Assembly: GCF_003991135.1 (NCBI RefSeq)
Contig: NZ_CP016379.1
Span: 1,612,001-1,676,000, forward strand
Direction of reading: 5' to 3'
DNA: 64,000 nt
Source of the DNA: Anoxybacter fermentans
GTDB taxonomy: Bacteria; Bacillota; Halanaerobiia; DY22613
Shown: piece by piece, positions 45,188 through 54,215 of the stretch
Layout of the letters: the number at the start of each line of letters is the position of its first letter
How positions within the stretch are numbered: the first letter of the stretch is position 1
Translations under genes and position numbers: made by a program
The notes under the pieces: model-generated
What the model was told of the DNA's origin: nothing
The model's input: only the letters and a program-made list of their open reading frames with translations
The model's database searches: none

Positions 45188-46191
45188 GGTAATCGCCTCA
45201 TCACCGTATTTTTTAAAATTATCTCAATACTAAGGAATATCAATGCCCAGAGGATAAAATATGGATAAAATTCTTTATAACGATAGAATTCCGTCATCTC
45301 AATCTTTGATTTTTCCAGTTTATCTATCTCTTCATAAACCTTATAAAGTTCTTCCGTATCTGTCGCCCGGTAATAATGCCCTCCTGTTTTTTCAGCAATC
45401 TCTGTTAAAAGTTCATCATCAATATCAATTCTGACTTTTTGATAGAATTTACGTCCAAAGGAATCCTGTACCGGATAGGGGACAGGGCCTCTGCTCCCAG
45501 CCCCTATAGTATAAATTCTAATACCCAAAGCTTTAGCAGCTTCGGCTGCAACTTCAGGCTGAATCTCTCCTCTATTATTTTTACCATCAGTAAGTAGAAT
45601 GAGAACTTTACTTTTTGCTTCAGAATCTTTCAGCCTGTTTAGGGATGTCATAATAGCTGAACCAATGGCAGTTCCATCCTCAACCATACCTATTTCAAGT
45701 TCTGCAAGACGTTGAAGCAACCAGTCCTGATCCCAGGTCAATGGTGCTACAGTATACGGTCTACCAGCAAATACCACCATTCCCAATCGATCATTAAATC
45801 GTCGTGGGATAAAATCCTCAAGCACCCGCTTTACTATATCTAATCGATTATATCGCTTACCATCTATCGTAAAATCTTCAGCCAGCATACTGGTAGATAC
45901 ATCAATAGCAAGGATTATATCAATCCCTTCTTCTATCACCCGCTCTTTTCTAACACCCAACTGAGGACGGGCCAGTGCAATAATAAGTAAAATCAATACC
46001 AATGCCCTAAGTAGAGGTATTAAGGGCTGAAACCTGACTTTTAATGAGCGGGGCATCTGTTTTAAGTGAACTAAAGATGGAAAATGTAAACTGGCTTCAT
46101 TTTTTCTTTTCTGACTCAACCAGAAAATTAGGGGAATGAGGAGAATCAAGAGCAGAAAAAGTGGATTTTTAAAGATCAGATTCCTATACAT
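45184..46191 (-). CDS. BatA-like von Willebrand A membrane protein
   Basis: 335 residues with the same fold as its downstream neighbour: N-terminal helices (LFLLLILLIPLIFWL; LLRALVLILLIIALARP), vWA MIDAS (DVSTSMLAED; DGTAIGSAI; LLTDGKNNRG), and a C-terminal helix. ATG 46191 overlaps the stop of the upstream gene. Paralogous to batB, as in other Bat operons. Confidence 0.88.
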   Translation of the reverse strand: MYRNLIFKNPLFLLLILLIPLIFWLSQKRKNEASLHFPSLVHLKQMPRSLKVRFQPLIPLLRALVLILLIIALARPQLGVRKERVIEEGIDIILAIDVSTSMLAEDFTIDGKRYNRLDIVKRVLEDFIPRRFNDRLGMVVFAGRPYTVAPLTWDQDWLLQRLAELEIGMVEDGTAIGSAIMTSLNRLKDSEAKSKVLILLTDGKNNRGEIQPEVAAEAAKALGIRIYTIGAGSRGPVPYPVQDSFGRKFYQKVRIDIDDELLTEIAEKTGGHYYRATDTEELYKVYEEIDKLEKSKIEMTEFYRYKEFYPYFILWALIFLSIEIILKNTVMRRLP

Positions 46192-47152
46192 CTTCCTCTC
46201 CCCCTTCTTCTACAAATCTAGTTTCATCTACAAAACGTCTGGCTGTCTTAAAGGCCTGTTCGATCTCCTCATATGCGGGGATATGTCGGGCATATTTAAC
46301 CAGATCGGATTGGTATAAAAATTTTTTAAGTAACTCCTGATGCTCCAAAGCCAATTCCAATTTTCGTATGGCTTGTTCTAAAAACTCCTGAGTAGTCATC
46401 TCCCGGGCCTTAGCCCCAAAACGATTTTCAATATATTCCCGGACAATCTCAGAAAGAATTGTAAAGTAGCGGTCAATCTCTCCCTTTTCCAATAAATCTG
46501 AAGCTTCAAGCTCTGCCAGACGTTGATAAGCAATCTCATGGGCCGGTAAAGAAGTTTCTTTAACTATCTCTATATCGTTCTTCTTTTTCAAATGGCGGAA
46601 AATTAAATAACCAATCATACCTAGAAGAATCAAACCTGCCAAAAGGTAATAAATAAGTTGATTTGACGACACATTTTCCACCGGTTTTAAATCCCGAATA
46701 TCTTTAGCATCTTCAGATAATAAACTCTCCACCACCAGAGTTAAACCTGGTACAATCCATTCTTTTTTTTCACCTTCAGGAGTTGTGTATTTAACTACAA
46801 TTTCTGGTAGTTGATACTTCCCAGGTTCAAAAGTCATAAAACAATATCTATCTTCATAATGGACTATTCCCCATTTTTTATCTGGCCCTTTTTTCTCTTT
46901 TCTTTTAAGTTCAACACCTTTAGGTGGAGAAATCACCGGCATCTCTACAGTATAGCCTGGTTTTGTTAAAACTGTGAGGGTTACAATCATCTCATCACCA
47001 ATCAAAAAAGCTTCCCGGTTTAATTTTAAATCTGCCTGAATTGGCCCTTTAAATTTTGGTTTTCTTAAGAGATACATTCCACCAGAAAAAAGCAGAGCAA
47101 TCAGGCAGATAAGTAAAATTATAACCAATGATTGTTTTGTAAGTCGCATCAA
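46184..47152 (-). CDS. membrane protein of the MoxR-bat operon (BatD-like N-domain)
   Basis: 322 residues. An N-terminal membrane helix (VIILLICLIALLFSGGMYLL), a beta-rich domain (ADLKLNREAFLIGDEMIVTL and FMTFEPGKYQLPEIVVKY) like one BatD repeat, a second helix (LIYYLLAGLILLGMIGYLIF) and a cytoplasmic helical domain (FTILSEIVREYIENRFGAKA, REMTTQEFLEQ) similar to DUF4381-type or BatD tail regions. TTG at 47152 and ATG at 47149 are both possible starts behind GGGAG. It sits between the DUF58 gene and batA. It is probably a small relative of batD. Confidence 0.75.
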   Translation of the reverse strand: MMRLTKQSLVIILLICLIALLFSGGMYLLRKPKFKGPIQADLKLNREAFLIGDEMIVTLTVLTKPGYTVEMPVISPPKGVELKRKEKKGPDKKWGIVHYEDRYCFMTFEPGKYQLPEIVVKYTTPEGEKKEWIVPGLTLVVESLLSEDAKDIRDLKPVENVSSNQLIYYLLAGLILLGMIGYLIFRHLKKKNDIEIVKETSLPAHEIAYQRLAELEASDLLEKGEIDRYFTILSEIVREYIENRFGAKAREMTTQEFLEQAIRKLELALEHQELLKKFLYQSDLVKYARHIPAYEEIEQAFKTARRFVDETRFVEEGGEEDV

Positions 47153-47164
47153 TCCCCAACTCCC

Positions 47165-48052
47165 TCACTGCATCCAATTCTTCCGTGCTTTAAAAAACTT
47201 CATTAAAACATCAACATAATCCCTATCGGTTCTTAAATCAATAGAACTAACTCCAGCAGAAGCAAAGACTTTTTTACGAAATTCTACCATTTCAAAAAAG
47301 CGCCGTTTATACTCTTCCCGTACCTTTTGATTTGAACTATCAATCAAAATCTCCTCCCCGGTCTCTGCATCTTTAAGGTTTATTAACCCAACAGAAGGTA
47401 ATTCTTCTTCTTTAGGGTCTGTTATGGTTACGGGAATTAAATCATGACGTTTACTAGCAATTTGAAATGCTTTTTCATAACCACTATCAATAAAGTCAGA
47501 AATCAAAAAACAGATGGTACTTCGATGAGTTACTTTGTTTATATATTCCAATACACCGCTAATATCTGTTCTATAATGAGTTGGCTTAAAATAAAGAAGT
47601 TCTCTAATTACCCTTAGAACATGCCTTCTTCCTTTCCGGGGTGGAATATGTTTTTCTATCTGGTCAGTAAATATAACAAGTCCAACCTTATCATTATTTT
47701 CAATGGCAGAAAAGGCCAAAAGAGCACATATTTCTGCTGTCAATTCATTTTTTAATTGATTGACAGTACCGAACCTGAAAGAAGAACTGGCATCGACCAA
47801 CAACAGTATAGTTTGTTCCCGCTCTTCTTCAAATTCTTTTACATAGGGCTGACCCATCCGGGCTGTCACATTCCAATCTATGGAGCGAATCTCATCACCG
47901 GGAAGATATTGGCGTACTTCGCTAAATTCAATCCCTACTCCCTTAAAAGCACTGGCATACATACCAGCAAGCAGATTATCTGCCAGTCGATTGGTTTTGA
48001 TCTGAATCTTCCGTACCTTTTTTAATATCTCTTCATTAACCATAGTCCTCAT
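47165..48052 (-). CDS. DUF58 (vWA-like) protein
   Basis: 295 residues, soluble. The DUF58 signature is GVGIEFSEVRQYLPGDEIRS followed by IDWNVTARMGQPYVKEFEEE; the vWA-like core continues TILLLVDASSSFRFG. DUF58 proteins are the standard partners of MoxR ATPases. Six bases separate it from moxR. Confidence 0.9.
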   Translation of the reverse strand: MRTMVNEEILKKVRKIQIKTNRLADNLLAGMYASAFKGVGIEFSEVRQYLPGDEIRSIDWNVTARMGQPYVKEFEEEREQTILLLVDASSSFRFGTVNQLKNELTAEICALLAFSAIENNDKVGLVIFTDQIEKHIPPRKGRRHVLRVIRELLYFKPTHYRTDISGVLEYINKVTHRSTICFLISDFIDSGYEKAFQIASKRHDLIPVTITDPKEEELPSVGLINLKDAETGEEILIDSSNQKVREEYKRRFFEMVEFRKKVFASAGVSSIDLRTDRDYVDVLMKFFKARKNWMQ

Positions 48053-48058
48053 CCTTCC

Positions 48059-49051
48059 TTAGGGAACAGGAATCTCGTCAAAAATAGTCTGAATTATATC
48101 CTCTGGGGTCAACTCTTCTGCTTCAGCTTCATAAGTAATAGCAATCCTATGGCGCAGTACATCCATTCCGATAGTCTTCACATCATGTGGAATCACATAA
48201 CCCCGGCCCTGGATAAAAGCATAGGCTTTTGCTGCAAGACAAAGACTAATGGTGGCTCGAGGTGATGCACCGCATTCAATTAAATTTTCAAGGTTTTTAA
48301 GCCCATATTCCCCAGGTTCACGGGAAGCAAAAACCAGATCCAGAATATAATCTTTGATCTTTTCATCCAGATAGATCTGATCCACAATACTACGCAGATC
48401 CATGATCTCTTCAGGGCTAATAACCGGTTCTACTGTTAAATCCCTTTTTGTATAAGCCATCCGGTTTAAAATCTCTTTCTCTTCAGATTTTTTAGGATAA
48501 GTTATCTTTACCTTCAACATAAATCGATCCAACTGAGCTTCAGGTAAAGGATATGTTCCCTGCTGTTCTAAAGGATTCTGGGTCGCCAGCACCAAAAATG
48601 GTCTGGGTAGTTTAAATGTTTCCTCACCGATAGTCACCTGTTTTTCCTGCATAGCTTCCAAAAGAGCACTTTGAACTTTAGCTGGAGCACGGTTAATCTC
48701 ATCTGCAAGGACAATATTGGCAAAAATTGGCCCCTTTTTAGTTATAAATTCTCCTCTTTGTGGGTTATACACCAAAGTTCCTATCAGGTCAGCAGGTAAA
48801 AGATCGGGAGTAAACTGAATTCGCTGATATTTTGCATTGATACAGCGGGCCAGGGTTTCTACAGACAAAGACTTGGCCAGACCCGGTACCCCCTCTAAAA
48901 GAATATGTCCATTGGCTAAAAGTCCTACCAAAAGTCTATCCACAAGTTCTTTTTGTCCTACAACAACTCTCCCAATCTGTTCTTTCAATCTTTCAATAAG
49001 TTGACTTTTATTTCGTACCATTTCTTGAATAACAGTTACTTGATAATCCAT
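48059..49051 (-). CDS. MoxR-family AAA+ ATPase
   Basis: 330 residues. Walker A in LLEGVPGLAKSLSVETLA, Walker B in IVLADEINRAPAKVQSALLE, sensor 1 in VLATQNPLEQQGTYPLPEA, and an arginine finger in EAQLDRFMLKV. C-terminal lid domain with CGASPRATISLCLAAKAYA. MoxR ATPases act as chaperones that load or remodel their vWA partners, here DUF58 and BatA/B. First gene of the operon; repeat R9 lies about 57 bases upstream. Confidence 0.94.
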   Translation of the reverse strand: MDYQVTVIQEMVRNKSQLIERLKEQIGRVVVGQKELVDRLLVGLLANGHILLEGVPGLAKSLSVETLARCINAKYQRIQFTPDLLPADLIGTLVYNPQRGEFITKKGPIFANIVLADEINRAPAKVQSALLEAMQEKQVTIGEETFKLPRPFLVLATQNPLEQQGTYPLPEAQLDRFMLKVKITYPKKSEEKEILNRMAYTKRDLTVEPVISPEEIMDLRSIVDQIYLDEKIKDYILDLVFASREPGEYGLKNLENLIECGASPRATISLCLAAKAYAFIQGRGYVIPHDVKTIGMDVLRHRIAITYEAEAEELTPEDIIQTIFDEIPVP

Positions 49052-49107
49052 TTACCAACACTCCCTTACCCTAATTCTATTTTACCAATGAAATTATACA
49101 TGATTTT

Positions 49108-49316
49108 ACTACAAAAAGCTAATTTTTCGCTTAAGGAGAAATTTTTCGAACCATCTAAAGCTCGATTTCAATCGAAATAAGGTTCCCTAATCAATGGGCC
49201 CTTCTGGCCCTTGATTAGCTCATCAATTCCAGTGATGAGGCCATATTTTGACTGAAATCTCACTAAGGTGGTTTAACGAAAAATTTCAACATCACTCAAA
49301 ATTAGCTTTGTGCAGT
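49108..49316. repeat. palindromic intergenic repeat, long copy R9
   Basis: About 209 bp, same orientation as R1, with the GGGCCCTTCTGGCCC centre. Termini slightly altered (ACTACAAAAAGC, GCTTTGTGCAGT). It fills the gap between the moxR start and the Hsp20 terminator. Confidence 0.92.
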
Positions 49317-49430
49317 TTAATCATACATGAAAAATTTCACGAATTTGTGACAACCACAAAAAGTTATTCTCTAAAATGTAACAACTTCCCTGCTTTTAGT
49401 TGATTATGTTAGCAAGCAAATCTATAATAT

Positions 49431-49464
49431 AAAAAGCCTCTTAAAATTTAGTTAAGAGGCTTTT
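49431..49464 (-). terminator. intrinsic terminator of the Hsp20 gene
   Basis: AAAAAGCCTCTTAA pairs with TTAAGAGGCTTTT; followed by TTATATTATA on the minus strand. It lies 28 bases past the stop. Confidence 0.85.
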
Positions 49465-49491
49465 AGCTAAGAAAAAAATTTTGATACAAAC

Positions 49492-49923
49492 TTATTGAAA
49501 CTTAACATCAATTCTTTTTCTTGTCTCTTGTGCAGCTTTTGGCATACGGACTTCAAGAATACCATTTTTATAAGTTGCAGTAGTACCTTCAACAGAAACC
49601 CGGGTAGGTAATGCAACAGAGCGTTGGAACCTTCCGGTAAATCTCTCACGTCTATGCATTTGATCTTCACGAATTTCATTATACCTGTTAATAGTACCGC
49701 TAATTGTAACAATGTTCTCATCAACATCAATATTAATATCTTCTTTCTTTTCAATTCCAGGAATTTCACATTCAACTACAACTTCATTATCTGTTTCATA
49801 AACATCAATCCGGGGCAAATTAAAATCCCGTCCAAAAGGATTGGGGAAGTCAGTAAAAAATCTGTCCAAATCTCTTCTCCACTGTTCTAATTGACGGAAA
49901 GGCTCATAGGGGATTAATGCCAT
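49492..49923 (-). CDS. Hsp20/alpha-crystallin small heat-shock protein
   Basis: 143 residues, a chaperone that holds unfolded proteins. N-terminal arm (FRQLEQWRRDLDRFFTDF), alpha-crystallin domain (residues about 38-140: PRIDVYETDNEVVVECEIPG to GILEVRMPKA), and the C-terminal IxI-like end (RIDVKFQ). ATG at 49923 follows AGGAGGTAAGAGAAT. Stands alone. No CIRCE element was found upstream; the promoter region borders repeat R10. Confidence 0.95.
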   Translation of the reverse strand: MALIPYEPFRQLEQWRRDLDRFFTDFPNPFGRDFNLPRIDVYETDNEVVVECEIPGIEKKEDINIDVDENIVTISGTINRYNEIREDQMHRRERFTGRFQRSVALPTRVSVEGTTATYKNGILEVRMPKAAQETRKRIDVKFQ

Positions 49924-50094
49924 ATTCTCTTACCTCCTGAGATTTTTTTTCATTATTATTTTGCCTACTCTTCAACAGTCTTATTCAATGTATTTGGACT
50001 CAAAAATACTATAAAAGAATTATCTCTACTACTTTATCCCAATAAATCAACTGTTAAACTATTTCTGTAAAATTAAACAAAATGCCCTTCGAGC

Positions 50095-50304
50095 ACTGCA
50101 CAAAGCTAATTTTTCGCTTTAATGTGAAATTTTTTGAACCATCTAAAGTTCGATCTCAGTCAAAATAAAGTATACTAATCAACGGACCCTACTGGCCCTT
50201 GATTAGCTCATCACTTCCTGTGATGAGATCTTATTTCGACTGAAATCTCACTAAGATGGTTTAATGAAAAATTTCAACATCGCTCAAAATTAGCTTTGTG
50301 TAGT
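50095..50304. repeat. palindromic intergenic repeat, long copy R10
   Basis: About 210 bp with several substitutions relative to R9 (ACTGCACAAAGC start, GCTTTGTGTAGT end) but the same centre. Both ends carry the same A-to-C type change, so the terminal pairing is kept. Confidence 0.9.
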
Positions 50305-50368
50305 TTTTTATAAATTATCTATACAACTTACGAAAAAGTATAATTTCCCTGGTATTAAAAAATTAATT

Positions 50369-50391
50369 CCCCGCCCATTTTACGGGCGGGG
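50369..50391. terminator. strong terminator hairpin after the DUF1028 gene
   Basis: CCCCGCCC-ATTTTAC-GGGCGGGG, a GC-rich 8-bp stem in otherwise AT-rich DNA, 7 bases beyond the stop of the DUF1028 gene. Usable in either direction. Confidence 0.85.
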
Positions 50392-50397
50392 TTTTAC

Positions 50398-51294
50398 TTA
50401 TTTTACCAATCCAGCTTTATACCTCATATAATCCAGTATTTCACTGTCAATATACTCATCTTCCCGCATACGGCCTTCAAAATTCTCTTTCATGTAAAAA
50501 GTCTTTAAAGATTCTTTGAATTCCTCATTCCATTCTCCGGTAATCTCACCCTGATAGAAATCCAGTTTCTTCAACATCTGTTGAATCTCTTTTAATTGTT
50601 CACCTTCTATTTTAACCAATTTATCAGGGTCAGTCTCTCTAAAATAGAGATAGAAGAGGTTTAAAAGCCGCTTTAATTCTTTAATCGGGGTAGGATGGTC
50701 ATCAACTCGAAGATCAATATAGCGGTCATTAAATCCACTATAACCCCCTTTCTCTTTTACAACCAAAAGAGCTGCCGATTGACGTCCGCGGCTATCTCCA
50801 CCAGCTGCCTGTCCTGCCGCCAATGCCTCAACTAACCGATCAGCAAGAGGCCCTTTGACATTGACAAAGGTATCAGCCATAGCCTTAACAGTTTCTTCAC
50901 TTACCAAAATATTTCCCTGAGCTGCAAAATTGGGCCCAGCAATTCCCCCTGCCCATTCAAAACAATCTTCTCCGGTAAAGGTCGCAGAGTTCCCTTTAGC
51001 ATCTACAATACCCACCTGGCGAAGATTTTTATTTTCATCAGCAGAAGTCAGTTTCTCCAACACTTCTTCAACACTATACCCCTCTTCTAAAAGACGCAAA
51101 CCTTCAGGGCCATAGGTGGTATTGGCCCAGGATTGGGTTGCTATAGCACCTACACCGGCCCTAGCCCAGGGTACAACTGCTCCCACTGCTAAAAATTTGG
51201 ATTGAACTGCAATTCCTAACTCACCCGTTTCTGGATCAAAGCCTACAATAGAAAAAGTAGCTACAAGTTCCTTTTCTTTCATCTTACTACTCAT
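50398..51294 (-). CDS. DUF1028 (Ntn-hydrolase-like) protein with C-terminal helical tail
   Basis: 298 residues. Residues about 10-215 match DUF1028: ATFSIVGFDPETGELGIAVQ, PWARAGVGAIATQSWANTTY, and AAGQAAGGDSRGRQSAALLV. The fold is similar to Ntn hydrolases, and the reaction is unknown. The last 75 residues (EIQQMLKKLDFYQGEITGEW) look like a peptidoglycan-binding type 1 repeat, a fusion seen in other members. The start ATG 51294 (MSSKMKEKE) has GGGGTGAGAG upstream. No export signal is visible, which is odd if the tail binds cell wall. Single gene. Confidence 0.88.
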   Translation of the reverse strand: MSSKMKEKELVATFSIVGFDPETGELGIAVQSKFLAVGAVVPWARAGVGAIATQSWANTTYGPEGLRLLEEGYSVEEVLEKLTSADENKNLRQVGIVDAKGNSATFTGEDCFEWAGGIAGPNFAAQGNILVSEETVKAMADTFVNVKGPLADRLVEALAAGQAAGGDSRGRQSAALLVVKEKGGYSGFNDRYIDLRVDDHPTPIKELKRLLNLFYLYFRETDPDKLVKIEGEQLKEIQQMLKKLDFYQGEITGEWNEEFKESLKTFYMKENFEGRMREDEYIDSEILDYMRYKAGLVK

Positions 51295-51441
51295 CTACTC
51301 TCACCCCTTTTACTCTTTTTATTATTATTTCGCTAACAAAAATATTTTTTCCTGCTAAAACTTAAAAGGAAAAACTAAACCCAATAAATTTAAAAAGGTT
51401 CTAATCTGAAAGCTTATCTCAAAAATTATTTAAATGATAAT

Positions 51442-51565
51442 ACTGCAAAAAGCTAATTTTGAGTGACATAGAAATTTTTCGTTAAACCATCTTAGCAAGA
51501 TTGAAGTCGAGCTTTAGATGGTTCGAAAAATTTCTCCTTAAACGAAAAATTAACTTTTTGCAATA
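51442..51565. repeat. palindromic intergenic repeat, mid-size copy R11
   Basis: About 124 bp, both arms present but the centre deleted (joined at GCAAGATTGAAGTCGAGC). Located 148 bases upstream of the DUF1028 start. Confidence 0.9.
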
Positions 51566-51581
51566 TAACCTTAAATATAAA

Positions 51582-51615
51582 AAGAGCACAAACCCAGATA
51601 GGGTCTGTACTCTTA
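51582..51615 (-). terminator. terminator of the sugar-utilisation operon
   Basis: AAGAGtACAgACCC / GGGTtTGTgCTCTT with loop TATCT, followed by TTTTATATTT on the minus strand. It lies 138 bases beyond the HAD gene stop, leaving a 137-base untranslated stretch (51616-51752). Confidence 0.85.
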
Positions 51616-51752
51616 AATTACATAGAATCCAATTCTAAGATCAGGTTCAGTTAACAGAGCCCCATAGTGGTGATAAACCTATTTGCTCCTACCCGATTTG
51701 ATTCAGCATGATACTTACTAGATTTCGAAATATATCCAATATGCCGGTATCC

Positions 51753-52355
51753 TTATAACACCTTCAATTTTTTTAATTCCTGACACAAATCTGAAGAAGA
51801 TATAAAATGAATTGTTTTAATACCAAATTTTTTGGCAGCATCCAGATTCTCTCTTGTATCATCAATAAAAATTGTTCTCTCAGGATCAATTTTAAAGTGT
51901 TCAATTAAATACTGATATATTTCCGGTTCCGGTTTAAGATATCTTACCTTTGCCGAAATAATCATCCCATCAAAGAGTTGAAAAAATTCATTTTCAGTTG
52001 AAACCTTTTCAAAAGCCCGAAGGTGAAAATTTGATAAAACATATAGGTTAAAATTTTTTTCTTTAAGTTGTCGTAAAATCTCAACAGAACCTTCTATCGG
52101 GGTAAGAATCTTTTCCCAATCATATAGGATTTCTTCTATCAACTTTACTTTTTCCGGATTTCGCAAACAAATTCTTTTAATTGCCTCCTCAATTGTAATC
52201 ACACCCCGGTCAAGCATAACCCATTCTTCACTACAAAAAATCTGCTGATAAAGATCATTAACCAATTCTAAATCTGAAACTTTTTGAGTTAAATACTCTA
52301 AAGGTTTAAAATTTAGCAAGACATTGCCTAAATCAAAAATAATATTATGGATCAA
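51753..52355 (-). CDS. HAD-superfamily hydrolase, subfamily IA
   Basis: 200 residues. Motif I is IIFDLGNVLLNF (D-x-G-N variant, as in YihX-like enzymes), motif II is YVLSNFHLRAF (Ser/Asn), Lys in RYLKPEPEIYQYL, and motif III TIFIDDTRENLDAAKKFGI. A cap domain of about 80 residues lies between. It is probably a small phosphatase or mutase acting on sugar phosphate, which would fit as the last gene of a phosphorylase operon. TTG at 52355 is chosen because GGGGAGGG lies seven bases before it; the frame open to 52406 precedes that site. Confidence 0.85.
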   Translation of the reverse strand: MIHNIIFDLGNVLLNFKPLEYLTQKVSDLELVNDLYQQIFCSEEWVMLDRGVITIEEAIKRICLRNPEKVKLIEEILYDWEKILTPIEGSVEILRQLKEKNFNLYVLSNFHLRAFEKVSTENEFFQLFDGMIISAKVRYLKPEPEIYQYLIEHFKIDPERTIFIDDTRENLDAAKKFGIKTIHFISSSDLCQELKKLKVL

Positions 52356-52398
52356 TCGAATACCCTCCCCAGTAAAAAAGATCTCCGTTACCACTATA

Positions 52399-53340
52399 TT
52401 ATTCATATTTCAGGAACGGGTCAGAAATTACTATTTTATGGGCTTCTGCGTCACTTACACCCACATATAATTCTGCTCTTCCATCCTCCATTCTTATTAG
52501 ACCACCACTAAATAATACATCTACTAAATCAGGTCTTTTTGCCGGGCCAGGAGGAAAGTTATCCCTGGTTGCTATAATTTCCATTGATGACGCCGTCTCT
52601 GTCAAAGGATCAAATGCAAAAACCATGGGATAATAATGTCTATTTCCCTCTTCATCAAAGCGTGCTATATGTCCCAAAACTCCAACTAAACCATTAGATA
52701 GAAGATGCAGTTCATTCGCGCCTCCCCATTCTTCTTCAATAAATTGTTCTGTGAGTAACTTTGCATTATTTATTACTTCAATATTCAGCTGGTCAAGAGA
52801 ATCAATTTTTATAAAGCCAATTTGACCTCTTCCTCCAATTTTCCCCTGTGGTCTTGTAAAAACCCCAATTTTTCCATCAGCTAGCTCTACAAGTCGTATA
52901 TCCTTCATACCATCTGGCCCGATGGCAAATTTCTTCAAGCTATTGATATCTATTCCGCGATAAAATATAGTTCTATAGCTCAATGCTCCTTCAATCTCCG
53001 GATGTGGAAAAATTTCTACACCTCCAAAGACCAGTTCGCCTGAAATTTTTGTTACAAAGGGATCCTGTAATCTAAATTTTGGGGCATTTTTTCTCGGTCT
53101 CCAATACCCATCTTCCTGAACAAAAAAGAAAACCTCAGAATCTTCACTATCTCTTGCTTCAACTCTTCCTGCAATAACCATTTCCCCTGCATCTTCAAAA
53201 GGAGCAGTTATATTGTATACATCTCTTCCATCGACATCTACAAAATGAAGTTTTTCTCCTTTCAGTTGTTGCTTTTTACTTTTAAAATCCAAGAGTAGTT
53301 CTTTACATGTTTGCTTTTTTCCTGATTCAAAAATTGCCAT
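52399..53340 (-). CDS. DUF1861 beta-propeller protein
   Basis: 313 residues, cytoplasmic. EMVIAGRVEARDSEDSEVFF, RLQDPFVTKISGELVFGGVE, GKIGGRGQIGFIKIDSL and GLVGVLGHIARFDEEGNRHY match the DUF1861 family, whose repeated beta-strand pattern resembles the five-blade propellers of glycoside phosphorylases (GH130/GH43-like). No catalytic activity is proven for most members. It follows the two sugar permeases by 23 bases and is likely to handle the imported oligosaccharide. Confidence 0.78.
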   Translation of the reverse strand: MAIFESGKKQTCKELLLDFKSKKQQLKGEKLHFVDVDGRDVYNITAPFEDAGEMVIAGRVEARDSEDSEVFFFVQEDGYWRPRKNAPKFRLQDPFVTKISGELVFGGVEIFPHPEIEGALSYRTIFYRGIDINSLKKFAIGPDGMKDIRLVELADGKIGVFTRPQGKIGGRGQIGFIKIDSLDQLNIEVINNAKLLTEQFIEEEWGGANELHLLSNGLVGVLGHIARFDEEGNRHYYPMVFAFDPLTETASSMEIIATRDNFPPGPAKRPDLVDVLFSGGLIRMEDGRAELYVGVSDAEAHKIVISDPFLKYE

Positions 53341-53363
53341 ACTTTATTCCCCCTTTATCCTAT

Positions 53364-54215
53364 TTATCCTTTCATTCCTGTCATAGTAATCCCTTCGATG
53401 AATTGACGTTGGAAACAGAAAAAGAGTATCAGTACTGGAAGCATTACAACAACTGAAGCTGCCATCAAAAGATTCCACTGGGTTTTAAACATTCCTTGAA
53501 ACATTTTCAAACCCAGAGCAAGAGTAAATTTTGATTTATCATTGAGATAAATCAAAGGACCCATAAAGTCATTCCAGTGGCCTTGAAAAGAGAAAATAGC
53601 TATAGTCGCTAAGGCCGGTTTGGATAAAGGCAAAATAATTTTATAGTAAATTTGAAAAGCATTGCAACCATCGATTTTGGCTGCATCATCCAACTCTCGG
53701 GGAATAGTCATAAAAAACTGACGCAAGAGAAAGATATAAAATGCTCCACCACCAAAATAAGCTGGTATTGTCAAGGGTTTAAAAGTATTAATCCAACCAA
53801 AATTTCTAAACATGATAAAGACAGGAATCATAGTTACCTGACCAGGTAGCATCATTGTAGATAATAAAATTAAAAAGAGAATATTTCTTCCTTTAAAGTC
53901 AAATCTGGCAAATCCATAGGCAACAAGTGATGCTGTCAAAATCTCACCAAACATGGCAACTACTGTGATAAACACTGTATTTTTTAAAAAAAGTCCAAAG
54001 GGTTCTACGGTCAAAGCTTCAATATAATTAGACCACTTAATTGGATCCGGTATCCATTTCGGAGGAAATTGAAGTACTGCGGCTTCACTCTTTAATGATG
54101 TGGAAACCATCCAGAAAAAGGGTAATAAAAAGATCAATGCTCCAATACTTACCACTATATACCATATAATCTTAGTCAATTTTTTTTGCTTTTTTTGGCT
54201 GGATTTAAGGCTCAT
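53364..54215 (-). CDS. carbohydrate ABC importer permease (MalG type)
   Basis: 283 residues, six membrane helices, and the EAA loop DDAAKIDGCNAFQIYYKIIL PLSKPA. MalG/LacG family; length typical. It overlaps the MalF-type gene by four bases. The matching ATPase (MsmX type) is not in the operon, as is common for this class in Firmicutes. Confidence 0.93.
   Translation of the reverse strand: MSLKSSQKKQKKLTKIIWYIVVSIGALIFLLPFFWMVSTSLKSEAAVLQFPPKWIPDPIKWSNYIEALTVEPFGLFLKNTVFITVVAMFGEILTASLVAYGFARFDFKGRNILFLILLSTMMLPGQVTMIPVFIMFRNFGWINTFKPLTIPAYFGGGAFYIFLLRQFFMTIPRELDDAAKIDGCNAFQIYYKIILPLSKPALATIAIFSFQGHWNDFMGPLIYLNDKSKFTLALGLKMFQGMFKTQWNLLMAASVVVMLPVLILFFCFQRQFIEGITMTGMKG

Noticed and set aside
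49052-49107. CIRCE or other heat-shock operator near Hsp20 and moxR
   Set aside because: No TTAGCACTC-N9-GAGTGCTAA-like repeat seen; only repeats R9 and R10 and terminators are present.
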